From assembly GCF_001697225.1 (NCBI RefSeq), contig NZ_CP014671.1:930001-994000 (forward strand): a DNA stretch of 64,000 bases. Direction: 5' to 3'. Source of the DNA: Immundisolibacter cernigliae. Its GTDB lineage: Bacteria; Pseudomonadota; Gammaproteobacteria; Immundisolibacterales; Immundisolibacteraceae. The notes beneath the pieces are model-generated. The model worked only from the letters and a program-made list of their open reading frames with translations. It was not told where the DNA came from and made no database searches. The position numbers and the translations under genes were made by a program. Of the stretch, positions 34,514-42,862 are shown one piece after another. Numbering within the stretch: the stretch's first letter is position 1; every line of letters starts with the position of its first letter.

Positions 34514-35743
34514 ATGCCGTTCCACCCATCAGTCGGACCGCCCATCGTGAGCTTTGCACCGCTGCGCCTGAAACGTAACGAAGAGCGGCGCCTGCGTGCC
34601 GGGCATCTGTGGGTGTTCAGCAACGAGGTGGACATCGCCGCCACGCCGCTGACGGCCTTTTCACCCGGGCAACTGGTCACCATCGAGAGTTCCCGTGGCG
34701 GGCCGCTGGGCACCGCTTACGTCAACCCGCGTTCACTGATCTGCGCGCGTCTGCTGTCGCGCCGGGTGCTGGGCAACGCCGATGCAGTGACGGCACTGCT
34801 GCAACGGCGCCTGGCCGACGCGCTGACGCTGCGCCAGCGCCTGTACCGCACGCCGCATTACCGTCTGGTCCACGCCGAGGGCGACGGCCTGCCGGGCCTG
34901 GTGGTGGACCGCTACGGCGACCACCTGGTGATGCAGGTCAGCACCGCCGGCACGGAAGCCCTGCGCGACGCTGTCGTCGGCGCCCTGGTCGAGCTGCTCC
35001 AGCCGGCCGGCATCCTGGCCCGCAACGACGGCTTCGGACGCGAGCTGGAAGGCCTCGCTACCGGCGACCCGCAGGTGTTGTACGGCAGCGTGCCCGAGTT
35101 CGGCCAGGTGCTGGAGGGTGGGCTCGACTTCACGGTACCGCTGCACGGCGGCCAGAAATCCGGCTGGTACTTCGACCAGCGGCCAAATCGCGAGCGCCTG
35201 CGTGCCTACGTCGGCGACGGCCGGGTGCTGGACGGGTTCTCGTATGTCGGCGCCTGGGGTCTGCAGGCCGCCGCCGCCGGCGCCACGCAGGTGCTGTGCG
35301 TGGACGCCTCAGCCCCGGCATTGGCATTGCTCAGCGACAACGCGCAGCGCAATGGCTTGGGCAACACCGTCGAAACCCGCCAGGGCGATGCCTTCGACGT
35401 GCTGGCCTCCCTGCTGGACGCCGGCGAGCGTTTCGATCTGGTCGCTGTCGACCCGCCGGCCTTCATCAAGCGCAAGCGCGATGCCGAGGCCGGCATGGAG
35501 GCCTACCAGCGCCTGAATCGCCTGGCCATGCAGCTGGTCGTGCCGGGCGGCTTTCTGGTCAGTGCGTCCTGCTCACATCACCTGCCGGAGGCCGATTTCC
35601 GGGATCTGCTGCGCCGCGCGGCGCTGCCCCTGAACCGCCGCCTGCAGATGCTGGAACGCGGCCACCAGGGCGCCGACCATCCGCAGATGCCGGGCATGCC
35701 GGAGGCCGATTACCTGAAAGTGGCGTTCTGCCGCGTGTTGTAG
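34514..35743 (+). CDS. rlmI: 23S rRNA m5C methyltransferase RlmI family
   Basis: SAM-dependent methyltransferase of the RlmI type, which modifies cytosine 1962 of 23S rRNA in E. coli. The 409-residue protein has an N-terminal PUA domain (RAGHLWVFSNEVD), an EEHI-like linker, and a Rossmann domain with VLDGFSYVGAWGLQAA, DPPAFIKRKRD and the catalytic-cysteine motif SASCSHH. The in-frame GTG at 34547 (SFAPLRLKRNE) matches the usual family N-terminus better than ATG 34514, so the first 11 residues are uncertain. Confidence 0.92.
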   Translation: MPFHPSVGPPIVSFAPLRLKRNEERRLRAGHLWVFSNEVDIAATPLTAFSPGQLVTIESSRGGPLGTAYVNPRSLICARLLSRRVLGNADAVTALLQRRLADALTLRQRLYRTPHYRLVHAEGDGLPGLVVDRYGDHLVMQVSTAGTEALRDAVVGALVELLQPAGILARNDGFGRELEGLATGDPQVLYGSVPEFGQVLEGGLDFTVPLHGGQKSGWYFDQRPNRERLRAYVGDGRVLDGFSYVGAWGLQAAAAGATQVLCVDASAPALALLSDNAQRNGLGNTVETRQGDAFDVLASLLDAGERFDLVAVDPPAFIKRKRDAEAGMEAYQRLNRLAMQLVVPGGFLVSASCSHHLPEADFRDLLRRAALPLNRRLQMLERGHQGADHPQMPGMPEADYLKVAFCRVL

Positions 35744-35753
35744 GGGCCGGCCC

Positions 35754-36632
35754 GTGGCGTTCGAACTGCACATCGGACACCCCCTGGCGGCGGAGCTGCT
35801 GCGTTTGCTGCAGGACGAAATCGGCGGCGCGCTGGGCGAGCTGGCTGATATACCAGATGAGGCAGCCATACACGCCGCCCGCCGGCACATAAAGAAAGCC
35901 CGCGCAACCCTGCGCCTGCTGGGCGGCAATGCGCATCACCACTCGCTGGCCGGCTGCGAAGGCGGATTACGCGCCGCCGGTCGTGCCCTGGCACCCAGCC
36001 GCGACGCCGCCGTGCTGCTGCGCACGATCGACGCGCTGAGCAGGGCGCGCCCGCCGAAGGCGACTGCCAGTGCCCTGCAGGCCTTGCGCCAGGCCTGGCA
36101 GGCACCCGGCACCCCACAGCTGGACGCCGGGGACCTGACAGCCGCGCGCCTCGCGCTGCAGGAATCCGCCGCCACACTGACCGAGCATGCGGCAGGCGCC
36201 TGGGATTTCGACACGCTGGCGCGGGGATTCGCCGCCAACTACCGCGCGGGCCGCCGCGCCCTGAAACGGGCGCTGCGCAGTCCCGACGCCGAGCGCCTGC
36301 ACGCCCTGCGCCGGCAGCTGAAACATCACCTCTACCACCTGCGCCTGCTGCGACCGCTGTGGCCCGGGCCGCTGGGCGCCCTGCATGCGCAGGCCGACCG
36401 GGCCGCGGAGCTGCTCGGCCTGCACCACGACTGCGCCGTGCTGCGCGAGCGGCTTGCCGGCAGCACCCTGCCGCCGGCCGACCGGATACGCGTGGACACG
36501 CTCGCGGCGAAGCGCCAGGACAGCCTGGCGCCCGAGGCGCTTGACATCTGCCAGCGGCTTTACACCGAAGGCGGCGGCAGCTACAGGCGCCGCCTGAAGA
36601 CCTGGTGGCGGTGCGCCACGCGAGCGCGATGA
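35754..36632 (+). CDS. CHAD domain-containing protein
   Basis: A 292-residue alpha-helical CHAD-domain protein starting at GTG 35754, 10 nt after rlmI. Conserved histidines and basic residues are visible in HAARRHIKKARATLRLLGG, LHALRRQLKHHLYHLRLL and LLGLHHDCAVLRERL. CHAD domains bind inorganic polyphosphate and are often linked to polyphosphate metabolism. No polyphosphate kinase or CYTH/VTC domain accompanies it here. The last codon overlaps a REP element. Confidence 0.88.
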   Translation: MAFELHIGHPLAAELLRLLQDEIGGALGELADIPDEAAIHAARRHIKKARATLRLLGGNAHHHSLAGCEGGLRAAGRALAPSRDAAVLLRTIDALSRARPPKATASALQALRQAWQAPGTPQLDAGDLTAARLALQESAATLTEHAAGAWDFDTLARGFAANYRAGRRALKRALRSPDAERLHALRRQLKHHLYHLRLLRPLWPGPLGALHAQADRAAELLGLHHDCAVLRERLAGSTLPPADRIRVDTLAAKRQDSLAPEALDICQRLYTEGGGSYRRRLKTWWRCATRAR

Positions 36633-36657
36633 TCGCCCGGCATAGCCGGGCTCCTAC
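36631..36657 (-). repeat. REP element 1 (GTAGGAGC head)
   Basis: Read on the minus strand: GTAGGAGCCCGGC-tat-GCCGGGCGATC. A GTAG tetranucleotide head is followed by a perfect GCCCGGC/GCCGGGC stem. It is one of four related copies flanking the glutathione transferase gene, and it begins within the CHAD stop codon. Confidence 0.75.
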
Positions 36658-36962
36658 AGTTTTCCGATAGGGCCCAAAATCAGCGGCTTACCGACGCCGA
36701 TCCTGGCGGCGCGTCCCTGCGCCGCGCGCCGACCTCAGAACGCAAACTGCCAGCCTGCATTCAGGGTCCAGTCATTGGCCGGCTGCGGGTCGTCAAGTTC
36801 CTGATACACCGGGCGCAGAAACTCCAGCGTCGGACGCTGGCCCTGCCGGGCGCCGCAAGGCGCAGATGCATGCCGATGAATTCGGCGCGGGAGTGTGGCC
36901 AGCCGGCGCGCATTTGAGAATGCGACATACTGTCGCAGCGGGCATTCGCGGGAGCACAGACG
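36633..36962. other. Intergenic region CHAD - GST, with REP element and gene remnant
   Basis: This 330-nt gap contains REP element 1, about 80 nt of unremarkable sequence, a minus-strand remnant of a beta-barrel gene (36735-36851), and the upstream region of the GST gene. No clear promoter hexamers were identified. Confidence 0.6.
36735..36851 (-). pseudogene. C-terminal remnant of an outer-membrane beta-barrel protein
   Basis: The minus strand encodes PTLEFLRPVYQELDD, then NDWTLNAGWQFAF and a stop. Alternating hydrophobic residues and a terminal phenylalanine are the signature of the last beta-strand of outer-membrane proteins. Upstream in this frame the sequence turns into the antisense of the GST gene, so only about 40 codons of the original gene remain. 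The parent family is not identifiable. Confidence 0.4.
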
Positions 36963-37565
36963 ATGCAGCTGTATGGCTATTTCCGGTCCGGCAACACGCG
37001 CAAGGTGCGGCTGTGCCTGGCGGAGCTGGGAGTCCACTGCGAGCTGGTGACGGTGGATCTGGCGGCCGGGGAACAACGTTCCGCGGACTATCTGCGGCTG
37101 AATCCGAACGGCGTGGTGCCGACGCTGGTGGACGGCGAGCTGGTGCTGTGGGAGTCGTCGGCCATCCTGCTGTACCTGGCCGAGAAATACCCGCATGGCC
37201 AGCTGTTGCCGCAGGCGCTCGACGAGCGCGCCCGCGTCTACAAGTGGCTGGTGTGGCAACCGGCCACCTTCAACCCGCCGCGCCAGCGCCTGACAGCGGA
37301 AATGGCCAAACCCGAAGCGGCGCGCGACGCACAGGCGATCGCCGCGCTGCGCGCAACCGTCGACCGGAACCTGGAAATCCTGGCCGAGGCGCTGGGCGGT
37401 AACGATTACCTGCTCGGCCGTTACACGCTGGCCGATCTGGTGATGCTGCCGCACCTGGCGGCACTGCGTGATGCGGGCCTTGCCCTGCCGGGCACCGTGC
37501 ATCGGTATCTGGATCGCCTGGCGGCCCGACCGGCCTGGCAGGCAATCCAGAACTGGCCGGGCTGA
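36963..37565 (+). CDS. Glutathione S-transferase family protein
   Basis: Cytosolic GST of 200 residues. The N-terminal thioredoxin-like domain has MQLYGYFRSGNTRKVRLCLAELG with the Ser/Asn catalytic site, NPNGVVPTLVDGELVLWESSAIL (cis-Pro and the glutathione-binding Glu-Ser pair), and an all-helical C-terminal domain from about residue 87 with YTLADLVMLPHLA (N-capping box). It resembles beta/theta-class bacterial GSTs involved in detoxification. It is flanked on both sides by REP elements and is probably monocistronic. Confidence 0.93.
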   Translation: MQLYGYFRSGNTRKVRLCLAELGVHCELVTVDLAAGEQRSADYLRLNPNGVVPTLVDGELVLWESSAILLYLAEKYPHGQLLPQALDERARVYKWLVWQPATFNPPRQRLTAEMAKPEAARDAQAIAALRATVDRNLEILAEALGGNDYLLGRYTLADLVMLPHLAALRDAGLALPGTVHRYLDRLAARPAWQAIQNWPG

Positions 37566-37575
37566 AAAGCCGCCG

Positions 37576-37602
37576 GATCGCACAGCGAAGCTGCGCTCCT
37601 AC
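37576..37602 (-). repeat. REP element 2
   Basis: Minus-strand GTAGGAGC head, stem GCGCAGC-ttc-GCTGTGC and GATC tail. It lies 10 nt after the GST stop and is nearly identical to the copy at 37667-37693. Confidence 0.75.
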
Positions 37603-37632
37603 ACTGAGCTGCGGCCACGGCCGGGATCGGTT

Positions 37633-37658
37633 GTAGGAGCCCGGCTTGCCGGGCGATC
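37633..37658 (+). repeat. REP element 3
   Basis: Plus-strand GTAGGAGCCCGGC-tt-GCCGGGCGATC. It has the same stem as element 1 in opposite orientation, and is paired head-to-head with element 2 as in BIME-type clusters. Confidence 0.75.
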
Positions 37659-37666
37659 AGACAAAC

Positions 37667-37693
37667 AATCACGCAGCGAAGCTGTGCTCCTAC
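37667..37693 (-). repeat. REP element 4
   Basis: Minus-strand GTAGGAGC head with stem GCACAGC-ttc-GCTGCGT. It is located between element 3 and the 3' end of pyc, and may help protect or terminate the pyc transcript. Confidence 0.75.
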
Positions 37694-37709
37694 ATTGCGG
37701 GGCGGAGCC

Positions 37710-40700
37710 TCAACCCAGCTCGCACAGCAGGTCGCCGGCGCGCACCGTGTCGCCGACCTGCACCGCCAGACGCTTGACCAGGCCGGCATGCGGCGCCGCC
37801 ACCAGATTGACCATCTTCATGGCCTCAGTGGTGACCAGCCGCGCGCCGGCGGCCACCGCCTCGCCCTCCCGCACGTGCAGCGCCGCGATCTTGCCGGCCA
37901 TGGGCGCGGCGATGTGGTTGGCATTGTCCGGGTCGGCGCGCTCGCGCTGCTGTCGCTTGCCGGCCACCGAGCGGTCCTGGATGACCACGTCGCGGCGGCG
38001 GCCATTGAGCTCGAAGAACACCTGCCGCGTGCCGTCCGGTTCCATTTCGCCAATCGCCAGCAGCTTGACGATCAGGGTCTTGCCCTCGTCGATGGTGACC
38101 ACGCCCTCCTCGCCGGGCTTGAGGCCATAGAAGAAGATCGGCGTGTCGATGACCGACACGTCCCCGCAGCGCTCGACGAAACGCGCGTAGTCGCGAAACA
38201 CCTGCGGAAACATGGCCTGTGCCACCAGGTCCTCGTCGCTCAACTTGCGATGGCCGGAGGCCTTGCGCGCGGCCTCGAAGTCGTAGGCTTTCAGCAGCGC
38301 GCCGGGGCGCTTCTTGAGCGGCTTCTCGCCCTTGAGCACCGCCTTTTGCAGCGCCCTGGGAAAGCCGCCATCCGGCTGGCCCATGCGACCGGCCAAAAGA
38401 TCGACGAAGGCATCCGGGAACGCCAGTTCCGCGCCGCGGGCGATGACATCGTCCGGCGTGAGGTCGTTCTGCACCATGAACAGCGCCATGTCGCCGACCG
38501 CCTTGGACGAGGGCGTCACCTTGACGATGTCGCCCAGCATGTCGTTGACCATGCGGTAGGCGCGCTTGACCTCGTCCCAGCGCTCGCCAAGACCCATCGA
38601 GATGGCCTGGGTGCGGAAGTTCGAATACTGGCCGCCGGGCATTTCGTGCTCGTAGACGTCGGCCGAGCCGGCCTTGAGGCCACACTCGAACGGCGCATAG
38701 GCCTCGCGCGCCACCTCCCAGTAATCGGCCAGCGCCTGCAGGCCGTGCGGGTCGATGCCGGTGGCCCGCTCGCCGCTGGCCAGGGCATAGACCAGCGCGT
38801 TCAGCGACGGCTGCGAAGTGGTGCCGGACATGGACGACAGCGCGCCATCGACGATGTCCACCCCGGCCCGCGCCGCCTCCAGCAGCGTGGCGACGGCGTT
38901 GCCGGCGGTGTCGTGGGTGTGCAGGTGCACGGGCAGATCGACGGCGTTTTTCAGCTCCGTGACCAGAATCCGCGCCGCGTCGGGCTTCAGCAGCCCGGCC
39001 ATGTCCTTGATGGCCAGGATGTGCGCGCCGGCGCGCTCGATCTGCCGTGCCCGCTCCACGTAGTACGGCAGCGTGAACTTGCTGCGTTTGCCGTCGCTGA
39101 TGTCGCCGCTGTAGCAGACGGCGGCCTCGGCGACCTTGCCACACTCCACGACCTTGTCGATGCTCGGGCGCAGGTTTTCGACCTGATTGAGGCAGTCGAA
39201 GATGCGGAACACGTCGATGCCGTTGCCGGCCGCCAGCTCGATGAAGCGCGCCACCACGTTGTCCGGGTAGTTGGCGTAACCGACCGCGTTGCCGGCGCGC
39301 AGCAGCATCTGCAGCAGCGTGCCCGGCATGCGTCGGCGCAGCACGCGCAGCCGCTGCCACGGGTCCTCATGCAGGAAGCGGTAGGCAACATCGAAGGTGG
39401 CCCCGCCCCACATCTCGTGCGAAAAGAAGCCGGCCGTCAGGTGCGCCGTGGCATGCGCCACGCGCTCGATGTCGTAGCTGCGCACGCGCGTGGCCAGCAG
39501 CGACTGGTGCGCATCGCGAAAGGTGGTGTCGGTCAGCAGGACGGATTTTTGCTCCAGCACCCAGCGGGCGAGTCCCGCCGCGCCCTGCTTCTGGAACGCC
39601 GCGAACGCCGGCGAGGTCGGCGGCGCCTCGTGCGTCACTTTCGGCAGCGGCGCGGCATGCACGAGCTTGGGGATCAGCGCCCGGTCCACCTCCGGCGCGC
39701 CGTTGACGATCACGTCACCCAAATAGGCCAGCAGCTTGTTGGCGCGGTCCTGGCGCGGGCGGAAGCGGAACAGCTCCGGGTGGTCCTCGATGAAGGTGGT
39801 GTCGCACTCGCCCTTCAGGAAGGTCTCGTTCTGCAACACGTTTTCCAGGAACGGGATGTTCGTCTTCACGCCGCGGATGCGGAACTCGCGCAGCGCGCGC
39901 AGCGCCTTGGCCGCCGCCTGGTCGAAATCCAGCGCGAAGGCCGACACCTTGATCAGCAGCGAGTCGTAATGCGGCGACACCACCGCACCCTCGAAGCCGG
40001 AACCGGCGTCGAGGCGAATGCCGAAGCCCTCGCCGGCCCGAAAGGCCGTGATCTGGCCGGTGTCCGGGGCAAAGTTGTTGGCCGGATCCTCGGTGGTGAT
40101 GCGCACCTGGATGGCGCAGCCGCGGCGCTCGACGGCCTGCTGGCTGGGGATGCGGATGGCGTCCGAGTCCAGGCGATGGCCCTCCGCGACGCGAATCTGC
40201 GCCTGCACCAGGTCGCGGCCCGTAATCAGCTCGGTGATGGTGTGCTCGACCTGGATGCGCGGGTTGACCTCGATGAAGTAATGCCGGCCCTGGCGATCGA
40301 GCAGAAACTCCACCGTGCCGGCGTTGCTGTAGTCCACCGCGGCGCAGATCTTCAGCGCGTCCGCGCACAGGGCCTGGCGCTGCGCCTCGCTCAGCGTGAA
40401 GGCCGGGGCAATCTCGACCACCTTCTGGTGGCGGCGCTGCACCGAGCAGTCGCGCTCGAAAAGGTGCACGCGGTTGCCGTGGCGGTCGCCCAGAATCTGC
40501 ACCTCGATGTGCTTGGGGCCTTCCAGATACCGCTCGATGAACACCTTGGCGCTGCCGAAGGCGGCCTGGGCCTCGGCCTGCGAGCGGGCCAGCGCGTCGC
40601 GCAGGCCGGCCTCGTCGCGCACGATGCTCATGCCCCGCCCGCCGCCGCCCATGGCCGCCTTCACGATCAGCGGATAGCCCGCCTCGGCGGCAAAGGCCAG

Positions 40701-41171
40701 CGCCTGTGCCTGCGTCTGGACCGCGCCGTCGGTGCCGGGAATGACCGGCACGCCGGCGCGGATGGCGACGTCGCGGGCGTAGACCTTGTCGCCCATCGAT
40801 TCGAGCACCTGCGACGAGGGCCCCACGAAAACGATGCCGGCCGCCTCGCAGGCGCGCGCGAAGTCGGCGTTCTCCGACAGGAAACCATAGCCGGGGTGGA
40901 TGGCGTCCACCTCGCGAGCCAGCGCCAGCTCGATGATCTCCTCGAAATCCAGATAGGCGCGCACCGGCTCCTTGCCGACGCCGACCAGGTAAGCCTCGTC
41001 CGCCTTGTAACGGTGCAGGTGCAGGCGGTCCTGCTCGGAATAGATGGCCACCGTCTGGATGCCCATTTCCGTGCAGGCGCGAAACACGCGAATCGCGATC
41101 TCGCCTCGGTTGGCGACCAGCAGCTTGCGGAAGCGGCGCGGCGCAGGGTGTTTGCTGCCGGTTTTCGGCAT
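37710..41171 (-). CDS. pyc: Pyruvate carboxylase
   Basis: Anaplerotic, biotin-dependent carboxylation of pyruvate to oxaloacetate. The 1153-residue single-chain enzyme has three modules. The biotin carboxylase/ATP-grasp domain is at about 12-470 (KLLVANRGEIAIRVFRACTEMG, GGGGRGMS, IEVNPRIQVEH). The carboxyltransferase TIM barrel is at about 540-830 (TTFRDAHQSLLATRVR, NYPDNVV, HTHDTAGN). The C-terminal biotinyl domain has the target Lys at about 1119 (EAMKM). ATG 41171 is the first start before the conserved N-terminus. It stands alone, downstream of a DapA-like gene's terminator. Confidence 0.96.
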   Translation of the reverse strand: MPKTGSKHPAPRRFRKLLVANRGEIAIRVFRACTEMGIQTVAIYSEQDRLHLHRYKADEAYLVGVGKEPVRAYLDFEEIIELALAREVDAIHPGYGFLSENADFARACEAAGIVFVGPSSQVLESMGDKVYARDVAIRAGVPVIPGTDGAVQTQAQALAFAAEAGYPLIVKAAMGGGGRGMSIVRDEAGLRDALARSQAEAQAAFGSAKVFIERYLEGPKHIEVQILGDRHGNRVHLFERDCSVQRRHQKVVEIAPAFTLSEAQRQALCADALKICAAVDYSNAGTVEFLLDRQGRHYFIEVNPRIQVEHTITELITGRDLVQAQIRVAEGHRLDSDAIRIPSQQAVERRGCAIQVRITTEDPANNFAPDTGQITAFRAGEGFGIRLDAGSGFEGAVVSPHYDSLLIKVSAFALDFDQAAAKALRALREFRIRGVKTNIPFLENVLQNETFLKGECDTTFIEDHPELFRFRPRQDRANKLLAYLGDVIVNGAPEVDRALIPKLVHAAPLPKVTHEAPPTSPAFAAFQKQGAAGLARWVLEQKSVLLTDTTFRDAHQSLLATRVRSYDIERVAHATAHLTAGFFSHEMWGGATFDVAYRFLHEDPWQRLRVLRRRMPGTLLQMLLRAGNAVGYANYPDNVVARFIELAAGNGIDVFRIFDCLNQVENLRPSIDKVVECGKVAEAAVCYSGDISDGKRSKFTLPYYVERARQIERAGAHILAIKDMAGLLKPDAARILVTELKNAVDLPVHLHTHDTAGNAVATLLEAARAGVDIVDGALSSMSGTTSQPSLNALVYALASGERATGIDPHGLQALADYWEVAREAYAPFECGLKAGSADVYEHEMPGGQYSNFRTQAISMGLGERWDEVKRAYRMVNDMLGDIVKVTPSSKAVGDMALFMVQNDLTPDDVIARGAELAFPDAFVDLLAGRMGQPDGGFPRALQKAVLKGEKPLKKRPGALLKAYDFEAARKASGHRKLSDEDLVAQAMFPQVFRDYARFVERCGDVSVIDTPIFFYGLKPGEEGVVTIDEGKTLIVKLLAIGEMEPDGTRQVFFELNGRRRDVVIQDRSVAGKRQQRERADPDNANHIAAPMAGKIAALHVREGEAVAAGARLVTTEAMKMVNLVAAPHAGLVKRLAVQVGDTVRAGDLLCELG

Positions 41172-41333
41172 GGATGTCGACCTCGGGGAAACCACTGAAT
41201 GACAAGCGACAACGGCTCGCCCGGCGACGACCGGGAACCGTCGAACTGTGTGTGCAAAAGCGATGCCAGCATAGCAGCGGGGGGCTGCCCGCTGACCCAC
41301 GTGATCACGCAGCCGCTGCAAGGCATCAAACAA

Positions 41334-41376
41334 CGTCGCAGCGCAGCCTTGCGCTGCGCTGCGCTGCGCTGCGACG
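41334..41376 (-). terminator. Terminator of the DapA-like gene
   Basis: A perfect 13-bp inverted repeat (41334-41346 with 41364-41376) encloses a loop that includes part of a (GCGCT)n tract. On the minus strand it is followed by TTGTTTG. A smaller GGGGCA-TGCCCC hairpin sits between it and the gene's stop codon. Confidence 0.65.
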
Positions 41377-41390
41377 CGGGGCAATGCCCC

Positions 41391-42380
41391 TCAAGCCGCC
41401 TTCAGGTCTTCCTCGACAATGGCGCCGGCACCGAGCAGCGCGTCCCGAATGCGCTCCTTGGTGGCCTCGTCGCAGGTCGGCGCCAGCGGCGGGCGACACA
41501 CGCCCATCCTGAAGCCCAGCAGTTCCATCCAGTACTTGATCGGCGCCAGGGCGTAGGTGTTGCGCGTGACCAGCGGCATCATGAAGACCTCAGTCAGCAG
41601 GTCGCGCATGGGTTCGAGTTCGCGGTAGATGGGCAGCGCCTCGTTGAAGTTGCCGGCGTTGGCCAGTTCCACCAGTTCGAAGAAGCGGTTGCGCTTGCGG
41701 CCATACATGATGACTTCGAGCGTGCCGAAGATGCACTGGGCGCCGTGCACGATGCGGTCCCACAGATAGAACGACTCCATCGGCTCGGTGACCACGATGC
41801 GGTCGCCGCACAGCTTGCGCATGGCGATGCTGTCGGCCGGGTTGCTGACGCCGTTCTTGATGCCGACGATCATCGGCAGGTCGGCCAGGCGGTTGATCAG
41901 GCCGTGGTTGAGCACCACGCCGGCGGTCGGCGTCTGGTAGAGCACGATGGCCAGCGGGCTGTGGTCGTTCAAATACTTGTAGTAGCCGTAAAGATCGGCA
42001 TCCGAGCGCAGCTGGATGACCGGATTGATGACCTCGATCAGGTCGTAGCCGAGCTTGTCCAGGAACTTGGCCTTCTCGATCACCGTGAACGGCGAGGGAT
42101 CCAGAATCACCGAAGTCAGCATCATGCGGCCGCGGTTGGCGCTGGCGCAGATTTCCGTGTAGCGGTTCCACTCGGCCGGGGTCATGTTCCAGCCCTCGGC
42201 CATGTTGCCGCCGGTCATCAGGCCGTACAGGCCGATCTCGGCATATTTGTCGACGTTATAGGCAAGGCCCGCCTCGTCCAGGCTGAAATCCGCCTTGAAC
42301 GGGGTGGTCGGGGCATTGGTGGAACCGACCATGTGCTGGCGGGCCCACTGCTTGGCTTCCTGGCTTGTGTACTTGGCCAT
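41391..42380 (-). CDS. Dihydrodipicolinate synthase (DapA) family aldolase
   Basis: Class I (Schiff-base) aldolase/lyase of the DapA/NAL superfamily, 329 residues. The catalytic tyrosine is in IVLYQTPTAG and the Schiff-base lysine in IVGIKNG. The family also includes N-acetylneuraminate lyase, 2-keto-3-deoxy-sugar aldolases and hydratase-aldolases of aromatic degradation. The long N-terminus (KQWARQHMVGSTNAP) and CRPPLAP near the C-terminus argue against housekeeping DapA. The substrate is open. The neighbour on the other strand is a DOPA-dioxygenase-like gene. Confidence 0.88.
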   Translation of the reverse strand: MAKYTSQEAKQWARQHMVGSTNAPTTPFKADFSLDEAGLAYNVDKYAEIGLYGLMTGGNMAEGWNMTPAEWNRYTEICASANRGRMMLTSVILDPSPFTVIEKAKFLDKLGYDLIEVINPVIQLRSDADLYGYYKYLNDHSPLAIVLYQTPTAGVVLNHGLINRLADLPMIVGIKNGVSNPADSIAMRKLCGDRIVVTEPMESFYLWDRIVHGAQCIFGTLEVIMYGRKRNRFFELVELANAGNFNEALPIYRELEPMRDLLTEVFMMPLVTRNTYALAPIKYWMELLGFRMGVCRPPLAPTCDEATKERIRDALLGAGAIVEEDLKAA

Positions 42381-42478
42381 CGGGTTTCTCCTCGTGAACG
42401 GGAAACCGCATGGTATAGCCGGTGGCCGATAATCGTCGCGGCGGATCGCGATACCGAAAAAGCATGGAGATCGAGGCG

Positions 42479-42862
42479 ATGCAGGAATTTTTAGTCGTAC
42501 TGCCGCAAACGACGGCCGAGTACCACGCGCACGTGTATTTCGACCCCGCCACCCGCCCGGCGGCAGCCTGGCTGCGCGAGGAACTGGAACGCCGCTTCCC
42601 GGTGCGCATGGGCCGCTGGCGCGAGCAGCCGGTCGGCCCGCACAGCAAGCCGATGTATCAGGTGGCCTTCGGGCCGGAGCTGTTCGGGCAGGTGGTGCCG
42701 TTTCTGATGCTCAATCGCCAGGGCCTGGACATCCTGATCCACCCCGAGTCGGGCCTGGGCCACGCCGACGATCACGCCGTGCGCTGCGCCTGGCTGGGCG
42801 ACAAGCTGCCGCTGGACATCGCGTTTCTGGAGCGCATCGACGCCGGCGAGCTGCCCGCGTGA
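42479..42862 (+). CDS. DOPA 4,5-dioxygenase family protein
   Basis: Small protein of 127 residues of the DOPA 4,5-dioxygenase-like family (metal-dependent ring-opening oxygenases in plants and fungi; bacterial function mostly unknown). Conserved elements are EYHAHVYFDPATR and ILIHPESGLGHADDHAVRCAWLG, with the histidines that would ligate metal. ATG 42479 is preferred because GGAG lies 9 nt upstream; ATG 42464 is an alternative. It overlaps the lpxK start (GTGA). Confidence 0.82.
   Translation: MQEFLVVLPQTTAEYHAHVYFDPATRPAAAWLREELERRFPVRMGRWREQPVGPHSKPMYQVAFGPELFGQVVPFLMLNRQGLDILIHPESGLGHADDHAVRCAWLGDKLPLDIAFLERIDAGELPA

Noticed and set aside
37695-41198. Open frame of over 1100 codons on the strand opposite pyc
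   Set aside because: It is antisense to a clear pyruvate carboxylase, shows no family motifs and arises from high GC content at third codon positions.
41351-41373. (GCGCT)n tract as a possible phase-variation repeat
   Set aside because: It lies between genes inside a terminator hairpin with only about four units, so copy-number change would not switch a reading frame.
41391-42380. Calling the gene dapA (lysine synthesis)
   Set aside because: The catalytic residues fit the superfamily, but the N-terminus and C-terminal CRPPLAP region differ from housekeeping DapA.
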